7,977 nucleotides of DNA from Candidatus Woesearchaeota archaeon (lineage in GTDB: Archaea; Nanobdellota; Nanobdellia; Woesearchaeales; GW2011-AR15): NCBI GenBank assembly GCA_016934775.1, contig JAFGSP010000076.1, positions 1 through 7,977 of the forward strand, read 5' to 3'. Below, one piece after another: positions 1 to 6,458 of the stretch (the first letter of the stretch is position 1; every line of letters starts with the position of its first letter). The notes beneath the pieces were generated by a model. That model worked only from the letters and a program-made list of their open reading frames with translations, did no database searches and was not told the DNA's origin. The position numbers and the translations under genes are program-made.

Positions 1-1125
1 CAGGAAAGTACCTAAAAAAATACCAGGGTCAAAGAAAAAACACAAAGGAAGAAGTATGTAATATGTTCTTTTGATGACAGAGCCAGATTTTTCTATTTGC
101 TCATACACATACTTGAATATTGCTATATAGCCTGCTACTGAAAAAAACACAAGCACTCTGAAAAACTGGGCTTTTGAGACAAAAGATATAGGAAAGATTT
201 CAGTAAAAACAAACCCAGCAATACAGAACAACAGGGTTACTATAGTATAGGGTAGTATGTTCTTCCTTATTCTAATAGGAATCTTTATACGGCTGGCAGC
301 TACTAAAACAGAAAGGATGAATGTTCCAAAAAGGATATATTGCACAGGCAGCCAGGTAGAGGGACAGCAATGGAACGCATGCATAAAAATACCCATTGTT
401 TTGCTTATCAATAAACTGTGTCCGGGAGAGGCCGTCTTCAGATTAAGGATAAACAATGGAATTAAGTTCAAAGATGAACTTAAGAAAAATCCTGTCGAGT
501 TCATAAACAGAACAAAAAAAGCTTTTAAGTTCATTTTTTTCAATAGCGTGAAGAAATTACAGAACAGGAAAGTACAGAACATCTGGAGACCCAGGATTGG
601 CTGAAAGAGCACAGAAAACCCCAATACAAAATAACCTAGCCAATTCTTTTTTTTCATGAACATTATAAAAGAAGCAAAAATAGCAACATAGGACAGATTA
701 TCCGGTCTAAACCATAAGAAGCTTAATCCTCCAAGATGGACATAATCCACATATTGAAGAGCCATTACAGTAACAAAAGAAAATTTAGGTATGCCTGTCA
801 GTTTTTTCAGAAACAGATACATTGTGAAATTAAGTATTGAGAAAGAAAAGATAAAAAAAATAATGAAGCTAATATCAAGATTGTTCAATATGCTGTCTAA
901 AAAAGCTATGGGCACGGCATGAAAAAACCTCACATTGAACCCCTTGATTGTTTGTGTGTAAAAATCTCTGCTTAAATAGTCAGAATCCTGCATTTTTTCT
1001 ATAATGGGCTTTATTTCAGTATAATTGTCTGCATTTGTGAAGAACAACAGTACATTAAATACAGAAAGTAAGAACAACAGCATAAGAAAAACAAAATCTT
1101 TCTTCTTGATAAATTGCCTATTCAT
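1..1125 (-). CDS. Polytopic membrane protein, possibly GT-C-like (C-terminus cut by window edge)
   Basis: An open frame of 375 codons runs from an ATG at 1125 off the window with no stop, so the C-terminus is missing. The protein is strongly hydrophobic, with about eight to ten likely membrane segments, for example near residues 11-30, 85-106, 142-157, 163-182, 202-228, 261-277, 291-308 and 322-338. The first external loop (31-70) carries acidic and aromatic residues (NADNYTE, SRDFYTQT). That layout recalls GT-C glycosyltransferases, where an acidic loop after the first helix binds the lipid-linked sugar donor, but I do not recognise the family. A later loop has the unusual motif HAFHCCPSTW (249-258). 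The start overlaps the end of the upstream nucleotidyltransferase by 8 nt and lacks a clear ribosome-binding site, so translation is probably coupled. Context suggests a role in surface-glycan assembly. A non-enzymatic membrane protein is possible. Confidence 0.75.
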   Translation of the reverse strand, partial: MNRQFIKKKDFVFLMLLFLLSVFNVLLFFTNADNYTEIKPIIEKMQDSDYLSRDFYTQTIKGFNVRFFHAVPIAFLDSILNNLDISFIIFFIFSFSILNFTMYLFLKKLTGIPKFSFVTVMALQYVDYVHLGGLSFLWFRPDNLSYVAIFASFIMFMKKKNWLGYFVLGFSVLFQPILGLQMFCTFLFCNFFTLLKKMNLKAFFVLFMNSTGFFLSSSLNLIPLFILNLKTASPGHSLLISKTMGIFMHAFHCCPSTWLPVQYILFGTFILSVLVAASRIKIPIRIRKNILPYTIVTLLFCIAGFVFTEIFPISFVSKAQFFRVLVFFSVAGYIAIFKYVYEQIEKSGSVIKRTYYILLPLCFFFDPGIFLGTFL

Positions 1126-2017
1126 TTGGATTGTGCTCTGTTTTTGAGAAATATTCTTGCCAATATTCAAATATCTTTCCATAATGTTCAGAATTCTGTT
1201 CAATTCTAAGATTCATTAATCTGGAATCAGGAATGTCTGTTGGTCCTTTTTCATATTTTTCTGAATCAGCGAAATATCTCGACCACAACTCATATTCTTC
1301 AAGATCTTCTGGAATACCCCATTGCATGAACTTCTTTATTTCTGGAACGTAGACCTTAAGATTATCTCTTTTGTATAGATAATAGACCATACTGACATAG
1401 TATTCACCCTTAAGATTAATATTTAATTCCATCAGTTCATTGAAATATTTTTTTAGCTGCCATCCTTTTCTGAAATAATATATTCCACAGCTTTGGTGGC
1501 AGTCCATTGGGTTAGGAGTAAAGGAATGTTTCTCTTTTATATCTTCCATGAACTTATCCTTATTGATAAGCAGACTAGCATACAGTTTCTTATGTATTAG
1601 ATGAGGGTGAAACCCGATGTACGAAGGAATAGCTCCTTCAAATTTCAACTCTTCAGCCTTTTTTTTGAACTCAGGATAATTCCATACAGCATTAAAATCA
1701 CAATAACTCACTATTACCTCTTCCTCATCGCTTATTTCATCAGATGCTTTTGCTACAGCATATACAGGACCATACTTGTGTCTGTCAATGACAATTATCT
1801 TTGCAGATGGCTTAAGCTTATTGAGGATTTGTTTCATGTCTGTTGTTTCAATATGGTCTTTATTGCATATGAAAACAAAATCATCTTCACCAGGAAACAA
1901 GTTGATTACATATTCAATAATAGGCTTACCATCAACCCTTAGTAGGGGTTTTGGAATTTCATATCCAGCATCAAGGAACCGCTTTCCTATGCCTGACATA
2001 GGAATTATGATCTTCAT
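1118..2017 (-). CDS. Sugar-type nucleotidyltransferase (NTP_transferase fold)
   Basis: This 299-residue protein has an intact nucleotidyltransferase signature: MSGIGKRF at 7-14 and PKPL at 22-25 for nucleotide binding, and YCDF at 105-108 with D107 as the likely metal ligand. Later family blocks are also present: GFHPHL (135-140), EKHSFT (162-167), GEYYVSMVYYLY (204-215) and QWGIPEDLEEY (232-242). From memory this is the pattern of nucleotidyltransferases in bacterial capsule and O-antigen loci, related to Campylobacter Cj1416-like cytidylyltransferases. They join NTP to a phosphorylated sugar, polyol or other small molecule and release pyrophosphate in the cytoplasm. The substrate cannot be told from sequence. 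The ATG overlaps the aldolase stop in an ATGA arrangement, with a purine-rich AGGGAG about ten bases upstream, so the two genes are probably translationally coupled and act in one pathway. About 45 residues after QWGIPEDLEEY form an extra C-terminal tail. Confidence 0.88.
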   Translation of the reverse strand: MKIIIPMSGIGKRFLDAGYEIPKPLLRVDGKPIIEYVINLFPGEDDFVFICNKDHIETTDMKQILNKLKPSAKIIVIDRHKYGPVYAVAKASDEISDEEEVIVSYCDFNAVWNYPEFKKKAEELKFEGAIPSYIGFHPHLIHKKLYASLLINKDKFMEDIKEKHSFTPNPMDCHQSCGIYYFRKGWQLKKYFNELMELNINLKGEYYVSMVYYLYKRDNLKVYVPEIKKFMQWGIPEDLEEYELWSRYFADSEKYEKGPTDIPDSRLMNLRIEQNSEHYGKIFEYWQEYFSKTEHNPNE

Positions 2018-2982
2018 CTTAGCATCTTCTCCCTATGTTTTTCAGATTCCATGTTAAGCAATTTTTCGATTTCTTCATTATTGAGAGTGTTGAATTTTCC
2101 AAGCTTAGCCAGATTGACCATAAAATACATGTGGAGATTCAACATGCTATTTATCTTTTCAGCAGATTTCTCTTTCAGATTATAGTTTATGAACTCATTA
2201 TTGAGGATTGTTATATTCTTATTTTGGCCTGTGAAGACACTATGGCCGAAGACAACAGCATCCGGAAAAACAAACCTAAGCCTATTATCAAGTTTCATGT
2301 ATTCTCCAATTAAAGGGTCTTTACTCATAAAATAATCCTCAAAAGGAACCAACATGTCCTTTGTGTATTTTGAAAGCCCTTTATTTTCCAGATAACGATC
2401 AGTTTTTGAGATTATCTTTTTGTTCAGTTCATAATTTCTCAGAATATCCTGAGAGGAAATTATCATCCCATGATTCTGCATTATAATAATCATATCTTCT
2501 GAAATGTTAAGGTCTTTTACAGCTTTGTAAACTTCATTCGACAATTCAGCACCGGGCGAACAATAGTCTATCCAGATAAAGTTTTGTCCAAAGATTTTTT
2601 TCAATATTTCTTCTCCTTTTTCTAGGCAAGCGATCATATTTACAGAAACAGGATGTGAGTGGACAACATATTTTCCAAGGGCTGAATGGAATCCTGCTTC
2701 CATAGAAGGTCTTAATCCGCTATTAGCTGAAGTGTTCTTCAATAAATCTTCATAGGCAAAGTCATTTTTGCCTATATTTGGAAGTGATTGAAGGATTTTT
2801 TTATAATCTACACTTACCAGTCCCTTTGTTTCATCTATGTCAGAAATGCTGAATCCAGATGCTTTGATCAACATCTCTGTTTCAGATGTTTTCAGAGAAA
2901 TATTTCCGCCGGAACCCTGTACCCAGGAATATTTGTCTCCGATCTTTTTGCAGATTTCAATGAATTCATTTGGGATTTTCAA
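2014..2982 (-). CDS. Class II aldolase/adducin-family protein (sugar-phosphate aldolase or epimerase)
   Basis: This 322-residue protein starts at TTG. An in-frame TGA lies four codons upstream, no ATG occurs before residue 37, and GAGG sits seven bases before the TTG. Class II aldolase motifs are clear: GSGGNIS (23-29), the phosphate/substrate loop ASG (41-43), RPSMEAGFH (91-99) with E96 as a candidate catalytic glutamate, HSHP (108-111) with H108 and H110 as zinc ligands, and QNHGM (169-173) with H171 as the third ligand. The family includes fuculose- and rhamnulose-phosphate aldolases and L-ribulose-5-phosphate 4-epimerase. Which reaction applies here is unknown. The core ends near residue 205, and about 115 further residues form a C-terminal extension beyond the usual 210-250. 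The start overlaps the upstream fusion gene by 17 nt and the end overlaps the nucleotidyltransferase by 4 nt. This suggests it makes or remodels a sugar phosphate for activation. Confidence 0.88.
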   Translation of the reverse strand: MKIPNEFIEICKKIGDKYSWVQGSGGNISLKTSETEMLIKASGFSISDIDETKGLVSVDYKKILQSLPNIGKNDFAYEDLLKNTSANSGLRPSMEAGFHSALGKYVVHSHPVSVNMIACLEKGEEILKKIFGQNFIWIDYCSPGAELSNEVYKAVKDLNISEDMIIIMQNHGMIISSQDILRNYELNKKIISKTDRYLENKGLSKYTKDMLVPFEDYFMSKDPLIGEYMKLDNRLRFVFPDAVVFGHSVFTGQNKNITILNNEFINYNLKEKSAEKINSMLNLHMYFMVNLAKLGKFNTLNNEEIEKLLNMESEKHREKMLR

Positions 2983-5482
2983 CTTTTTTCCTCAATATCT
3001 CTTCAATATAAAGTAAGATTATGAGCTGTAACACACCATTTTTGTCTTCATACCATTCAGGTTCAAAATTATTAAGCAAATCCCGCAGATTCGGGATTAA
3101 ACTATATGCAATTTTTTTTACATCCTCTTTTGCCAAAGAGCCTGTAAATTCACATTTGAGCTGAAACTTCTCCGGCTCAAAACCATAGCTGAAGTTCATA
3201 CCTTCAAAGCTATTTAAGTATTCAGAAAGGCTTTCTATGTTTATATATTCTTTCAATTTCATAACAACTTTGAACTCAATCTCTTTATCTGTAATTTGCC
3301 CTTCAGATATATTCTCAGAAGGCTCATATCTTATCAGTATGTCGGCAAATTTAGCCTGCGGCATTATATATTTCATAGAATCAGATTTTCTTCTATCTAA
3401 AGATTCAATCACTTTTTCCTTCGAATACCCTCTTTTTTTCATATCTCTTTTTATTTTCCAATATCTTCTCAAGTCCTCATCAGTATCCAGGAAGATTTTC
3501 AGGTCATAAATATCTCTTAGTCCTGAGGCAAAAAACTCGTGCAATCCCTCAAACACCACAAATCTCTTTGCATAGAACTTGACAGGCGAAGTGAATTTTC
3601 CAGTGTCATGGTCATAGACTTTTCTTGAAATCTTTTCCCCATTAACAAGCTTTTTTGCATGCCTGTAATTCTGATGTATTAGATTTGCTTTTGGGTCAAG
3701 ATGAGTATATTTTTCCCAGTTCTTATTGTCCCTTTCCCATTTATGCACATCATCACCTTTAATTATAGTCAAATTTATCTTATCAGTCATTGATTCAATA
3801 AGATTAGTTAAGGTTGTTTTTCCCGAGCTTGAATCTCCTGCAACGCCTATGAACAGAGGAGATTCAGCAAGATTATAATTTAGGTTGTTTCTTATACCTT
3901 GATTATATATCCAAAAAACAATGATTCCAAGTGTTGCTGTTAGGAAGGTGATGAAAATATTTGAAATCAACTTAGCATTAATCCCAAGACCAAGAAGTAT
4001 GTTGTAAGGTCCAGGAAGATTGGCAACAAAAGGAGAAATCACCTGGAAAGACTGGAACACATCAGAGCTGCTGTTCAATAAAAAATAAGATAAATAGAAT
4101 ATGTTCAGTAAACCATACGTTAGATAATGGCCCAGCCTGCCTTCTTTCACCAGGAAGAAGACAATAAACGGCACAGACCAATAATACCAGCCAGGCATGG
4201 GCGAAATAAAGATGACCAAGGAAGTATATAGAATTGTTATGGCCATCATGAACAGATCTTTGTTCATATTCTTGAAGATTGAGACAGATAGGAAGAAGAT
4301 TAGGAAAACAGAAGGCAGTATGTATAATTTCACATCTCCTCCTGTCAATAGGATATATAGGTTGAATATCCTGAATTGCTCTTCAGCCTTGAAGACAAGA
4401 TTGATAAAACCTTCTGAGAACATGAACGGAACCAATAATAATGCATATGTAACAATAACCGCAAGATTGTTGAGAATCACTTTCTTGATAGGAATTCTCT
4501 GTTTCCATAAATAGATGAAATATAGTGGCAAGACAAGTACTATGTGTGTTTTTGTAGCTATGCTGATCCCTAGAAAAACAGAAGATAAAAAAAACAGGTT
4601 TCTGTAGAGAAAATAAATAGAAAGCATTAACAAGGCAATTGGGAGTACATCTAATTGGCCATGAAAATAACTGATATAAATCAAGACAGGCGAACACCAA
4701 TAAAACAAAGTAACTAACTTTTCTTTTGGTTTGGCAATCTGGGAAAGCACATAATATATTATCAGATCTCCGAACAATAATGGAAGCCTGAATATGAAAA
4801 GATGGACAGGCTGGATGATTCTCCAGTCGGCCGTAAATATAAAAGACGATAAGATTCTGAAGACAGATAAAATATATAGCATTACAGGAGGATATGGGAA
4901 CACCTTGAGCTGATTAATAGAATAGAAAAACGCATAAGGATTTTTGAATCCAGACTCAATGAAATAATTAACAAAAGGAATAGTTCCGTCTACAAGATAA
5001 TCAGAGCCGAACAGGAAAGATAGTATAATTTTCAAAACCAAGACTGCCAGGAACAAATTTGACCGGAATATCATCGGAATCTGTGCTTTTTTATTGAAGA
5101 CAACAAAATACGCACCCAGAAAATTAGTCATTGTTGTAAAACAGATTACAAGGATGTTTGAAAACCATGCAGGAATCGACAGTATTTCTACTAAGAATCT
5201 CAAAATAGACACTCCAAGAAACAAAGAAATAAGATATACTGCAAAATATTTTAGGACTTCTGTTTTTTTGTCGCCTTCTGACTTGAATGTGATTTTTCTA
5301 TTAAAGACAAAACCAAAAAGAACACCAGACATGTAACCAAAAGCAGATGAGATGATATAGTTTACACCAATAGATAGCAGGAGAAGAAATACAGAATAGT
5401 TGATGATTGTGCTGACTCCTCCAATGACAGCGAATTTCAAAAATACAGTAATTAGTTGATTATTTATTTTGAATATCTTCAT
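2966..5482 (-). CDS. Triple-domain fusion: GtrA, GT-C-like membrane region, phosphoribulokinase-like kinase
   Basis: This 838-residue protein has three parts. Residues 12-130 form a GtrA-like four-helix domain (FAVIGG, NRKITFKS, FFN-like turn); GtrA proteins are linked to polyprenyl-phosphate sugar transport. Residues 140-525 are a polytopic GT-C-like region with an acidic first loop (SDYLVDG), HGQLD at 274-278 and GISIATK near 305. Residues 541 to the end match phosphoribulokinase/uridine-kinase enzymes: P-loop GDSSSGKTT (549-557), GDDVHKWER (576-584), HLDPKAN (594-600), YDHDTGKFT (623-631), EGLH (645-648), WKIKRDMKKRGYS (675-687) and PQAKFADI (708-715). The last 110 residues resemble the phosphoribulokinase C-terminal subdomain (GVLQLIILL). 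The kinase substrate is unknown and should face the cytoplasm. ATG 5482 is preferred because no ribosome-binding site precedes it and a TATA-like box lies about 27 nt upstream. A TTG at 5506 would add eight residues. Confidence 0.88.
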   Translation of the reverse strand: MKIFKINNQLITVFLKFAVIGGVSTIINYSVFLLLLSIGVNYIISSAFGYMSGVLFGFVFNRKITFKSEGDKKTEVLKYFAVYLISLFLGVSILRFLVEILSIPAWFSNILVICFTTMTNFLGAYFVVFNKKAQIPMIFRSNLFLAVLVLKIILSFLFGSDYLVDGTIPFVNYFIESGFKNPYAFFYSINQLKVFPYPPVMLYILSVFRILSSFIFTADWRIIQPVHLFIFRLPLLFGDLIIYYVLSQIAKPKEKLVTLFYWCSPVLIYISYFHGQLDVLPIALLMLSIYFLYRNLFFLSSVFLGISIATKTHIVLVLPLYFIYLWKQRIPIKKVILNNLAVIVTYALLLVPFMFSEGFINLVFKAEEQFRIFNLYILLTGGDVKLYILPSVFLIFFLSVSIFKNMNKDLFMMAITILYTSLVIFISPMPGWYYWSVPFIVFFLVKEGRLGHYLTYGLLNIFYLSYFLLNSSSDVFQSFQVISPFVANLPGPYNILLGLGINAKLISNIFITFLTATLGIIVFWIYNQGIRNNLNYNLAESPLFIGVAGDSSSGKTTLTNLIESMTDKINLTIIKGDDVHKWERDNKNWEKYTHLDPKANLIHQNYRHAKKLVNGEKISRKVYDHDTGKFTSPVKFYAKRFVVFEGLHEFFASGLRDIYDLKIFLDTDEDLRRYWKIKRDMKKRGYSKEKVIESLDRRKSDSMKYIMPQAKFADILIRYEPSENISEGQITDKEIEFKVVMKLKEYINIESLSEYLNSFEGMNFSYGFEPEKFQLKCEFTGSLAKEDVKKIAYSLIPNLRDLLNNFEPEWYEDKNGVLQLIILLYIEEILRKKVENPK
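2990..2993 (-). promoter_or_regulatory. Ribosome-binding site GAGG supporting the TTG start of the aldolase gene
   Basis: On the minus strand GAGG is followed by seven bases and then TTG at 2982. It lies inside the 3' end of the fusion gene. With the in-frame TGA just upstream it makes TTG 2982 the only plausible start. Confidence 0.6.
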
Positions 5483-5508
5483 CTCTAAGAAATGGGCAAC
5501 TTTCAACT

Positions 5509-5526
5509 ATATTTAAAGATAGCTTA
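5509..5526 (-). promoter_or_regulatory. TATA-like promoter of the fusion gene and downstream operon
   Basis: Read on the minus strand this is TAAGCTATCTTTAAATAT, with a TTTAAATA core. It lies 27-44 nt before ATG 5482, which has no ribosome-binding site, so a leaderless or near-leaderless start is likely. It suggests the fusion gene and the three genes overlapping behind it can be transcribed independently of the RHH gene, although readthrough is possible because the gap is only 60 nt. Confidence 0.55.
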
Positions 5527-5540
5527 ATAAAAACTCATCT

Positions 5541-5554
5541 ACTCAATGTTGAGT
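5541..5554. repeat. Short palindrome before the fusion gene promoter
   Basis: ACTCAA-TG-TTGAGT is a perfect 6-bp palindrome with a 2-bp centre. It spans the stop codon of the RHH fusion gene and lies about 15 bp upstream of the TATA-like element of the next gene. The size suits an RHH operator. No second copy was seen in the 6346-6459 region, so the role is uncertain. Confidence 0.35.
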
Positions 5555-6346
5555 TATTTTTCTTATATCTTCTGCAGAATGCAGTTTTAAAACTCTTGAA
5601 GTGCTGAGGTAGCCATTCAGCAGACCTTTCTTTGCCAATACAGGAAAAATATCCCTTTCCAGGCTGTGTCCCGGATATTCAAGTATTTCCGGAAGTGTAA
5701 TGAATATCGAGGAAAAACCCAAATAGACGTCACTTGCTTCGGGTTTCTGCACAAATTCAAGTATTTTAGAACCCTCAATCTTCACTACACCTTTTTTTGT
5801 AGGATCTGGTGTTGTCGTTAGAAGTAGTGTAGAAGTCCCTTTTCTTTTGAGATGCTCATTCCACAGTTCTTCTAAGCTTAATTTATCAAAAATAATATCA
5901 CCATAAACAACAAGAAAGTTTGTATTGATCTTTCCTCTTACTAATCTCAATGAATCAGAAGTTCCCTGGGATTCTTTTTCTTCTACATATTCAATACTAA
6001 CACCATGTTTTGAACCGTTTTGCATGATGGAGAAAACAGCATTTATTATTTCTTTCCTGGCTATGAAAAAAATCTTCTTAAATCCTTCTTCTTTCAGCTT
6101 GATTATCATATGCTCTATCACAGAAGACCCATTTATCTTTGCAGTTACCCTGTATTCATTCTCAGAGATCATGATGTTTTTTACAGGCCCGCCCGAAAGT
6201 ATGACAGCAACCTTGTTTTCACCCAAGGCATTATTGACAAGCAGCTCTATAGCCTGGCTCCTGTTTCTAATATAGATATTATCAATTATGCTATCAATGT
6301 CCTGAAGGGTTTTTTCTCCTATTGTAATAGAGATTTTCTTCTTCAT
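5543..6346 (-). CDS. Ribbon-helix-helix DNA-binding domain fused to degenerate sugar nucleotidyltransferase domain
   Basis: Residues 1-42 of this 267-residue protein form a typical RHH (CopG/Arc type) domain: a KKISITI strand, then two helices with NRSQAIELLVNNAL. Residues 46-262 follow the RmlA/ManC-like NTP_transferase pattern: VAVILSGG (46-53), INGSSVIEHMI (71-81), GTSDSLRLV (128-136), YGD with D150, GVVKIEGSKILEFVQKPE (186-203) and LERDIFPVL (229-237). The signature loop that normally reads GxGTR...PK is replaced by PVKNIMISENEYRVTAK, so catalysis is doubtful. I infer a transcription regulator that may bind a sugar nucleotide; a variant enzyme is possible. ATG 6346 fits a leaderless start about 22 nt after a TATA-like box and begins exactly at the RHH strand. 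An in-frame ATG at 6364 would add six residues. The gene is divergent from the dehydrogenase gene and 60 nt before the fusion gene. Confidence 0.83.
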   Translation of the reverse strand: MKKKISITIGEKTLQDIDSIIDNIYIRNRSQAIELLVNNALGENKVAVILSGGPVKNIMISENEYRVTAKINGSSVIEHMIIKLKEEGFKKIFFIARKEIINAVFSIMQNGSKHGVSIEYVEEKESQGTSDSLRLVRGKINTNFLVVYGDIIFDKLSLEELWNEHLKRKGTSTLLLTTTPDPTKKGVVKIEGSKILEFVQKPEASDVYLGFSSIFITLPEILEYPGHSLERDIFPVLAKKGLLNGYLSTSRVLKLHSAEDIRKITQH

Positions 6347-6367
6347 GGCGTTATGGAATCGCATAAC

Positions 6368-6385
6368 ATATATAAATATATCTTA
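6368..6385 (-). promoter_or_regulatory. TATA-like promoter of the RHH-nucleotidyltransferase gene
   Basis: Read on the minus strand this is TAAGATATATTTATATAT. The TTTATATA core at 6369-6376 is centred about 26 nt upstream of ATG 6346, the expected distance for a leaderless archaeal transcript. No ribosome-binding site precedes that ATG, which agrees. It shares 15 of 18 bases with the element before the fusion gene at 5509-5526. Confidence 0.6.
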
Positions 6386-6409
6386 TAAAGTAGGATTAAG
6401 GTAAGATAT
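6378..6409. repeat. Inverted repeat in the divergent promoter region
   Basis: ATATCTTA (6378-6385) and TAAGATAT (6402-6409) are a perfect 8-bp inverted repeat with a 16-bp spacer, arm centres 24 bp apart. Each arm overlaps or abuts one of the two divergent TATA-like boxes. It could be a two-site operator for the adjacent RHH protein, or simply two similar promoters facing away from each other. Confidence 0.5.
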
Positions 6410-6415
6410 TTAAAT
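6402..6415 (+). promoter_or_regulatory. TATA-like promoter of the dehydrogenase gene
   Basis: TAAGATATTTAAAT holds a TATA-like core at 6406-6415. A start about 26 nt downstream, near 6436, would leave a leader of roughly 22 nt carrying the GGTGAT ribosome-binding site. It faces the opposite way to the RHH gene promoter and shares the TAAGATAT element with it. Confidence 0.5.
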
Positions 6416-6449
6416 GAGCAGAAGTTTCTAAGTGGGTTACAATACAAAA

Positions 6450-6455
6450 GGTGAT
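6450..6455 (+). promoter_or_regulatory. Ribosome-binding site GGTGAT of the dehydrogenase gene
   Basis: GGTGAT is complementary to the conserved archaeal 16S 3' tail (ATCACC) and sits three bases before ATG 6459. It decides the start over the upstream GTG at 6432. Confidence 0.75.
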
Positions 6456-6458
6456 AAA

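Noticed and set aside
257..604. Plus-strand open frame of 115 codons
   Set aside because: It lies antisense inside the long minus-strand membrane-protein frame, has no recognisable motif and no ribosome-binding site. The opposite strand gives a coherent hydrophobic protein.
3840..3910. Possible frameshift or missed stop joining the membrane part to the kinase part
   Set aside because: The frame is continuous, family residues are present on both sides, and no ATG exists between the last membrane helix and the P-loop to start a separate kinase.
4383..4700. Minus-strand open frame inside the GT-C-like region in another frame
   Set aside because: Wholly contained in the main fusion frame, with cysteine-rich out-of-frame composition and no recognisable motif.
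5483..5506. TTG start extending the fusion protein by eight residues
   Set aside because: TTG directly follows an in-frame TAG and lies too close to the TATA-like box at 5509-5526 to be inside the transcript. ATG 5482 fits better.
6347..6364. ATG 6364 as start of the RHH fusion
   Set aside because: It is only a few bases from the TATA core, and the six added residues precede the canonical RHH strand. Not fully excluded, since a second AT-rich box lies farther upstream.
6020..6388. Plus-strand open frame antisense to the RHH fusion
   Set aside because: No domain, no promoter or ribosome-binding site, and full overlap with a gene carrying clear motifs on the other strand.
6432..6458. GTG start extending the dehydrogenase by nine residues
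   Set aside because: The added residues are unlike the family start and would run through the GGTGAT site that serves ATG 6459.
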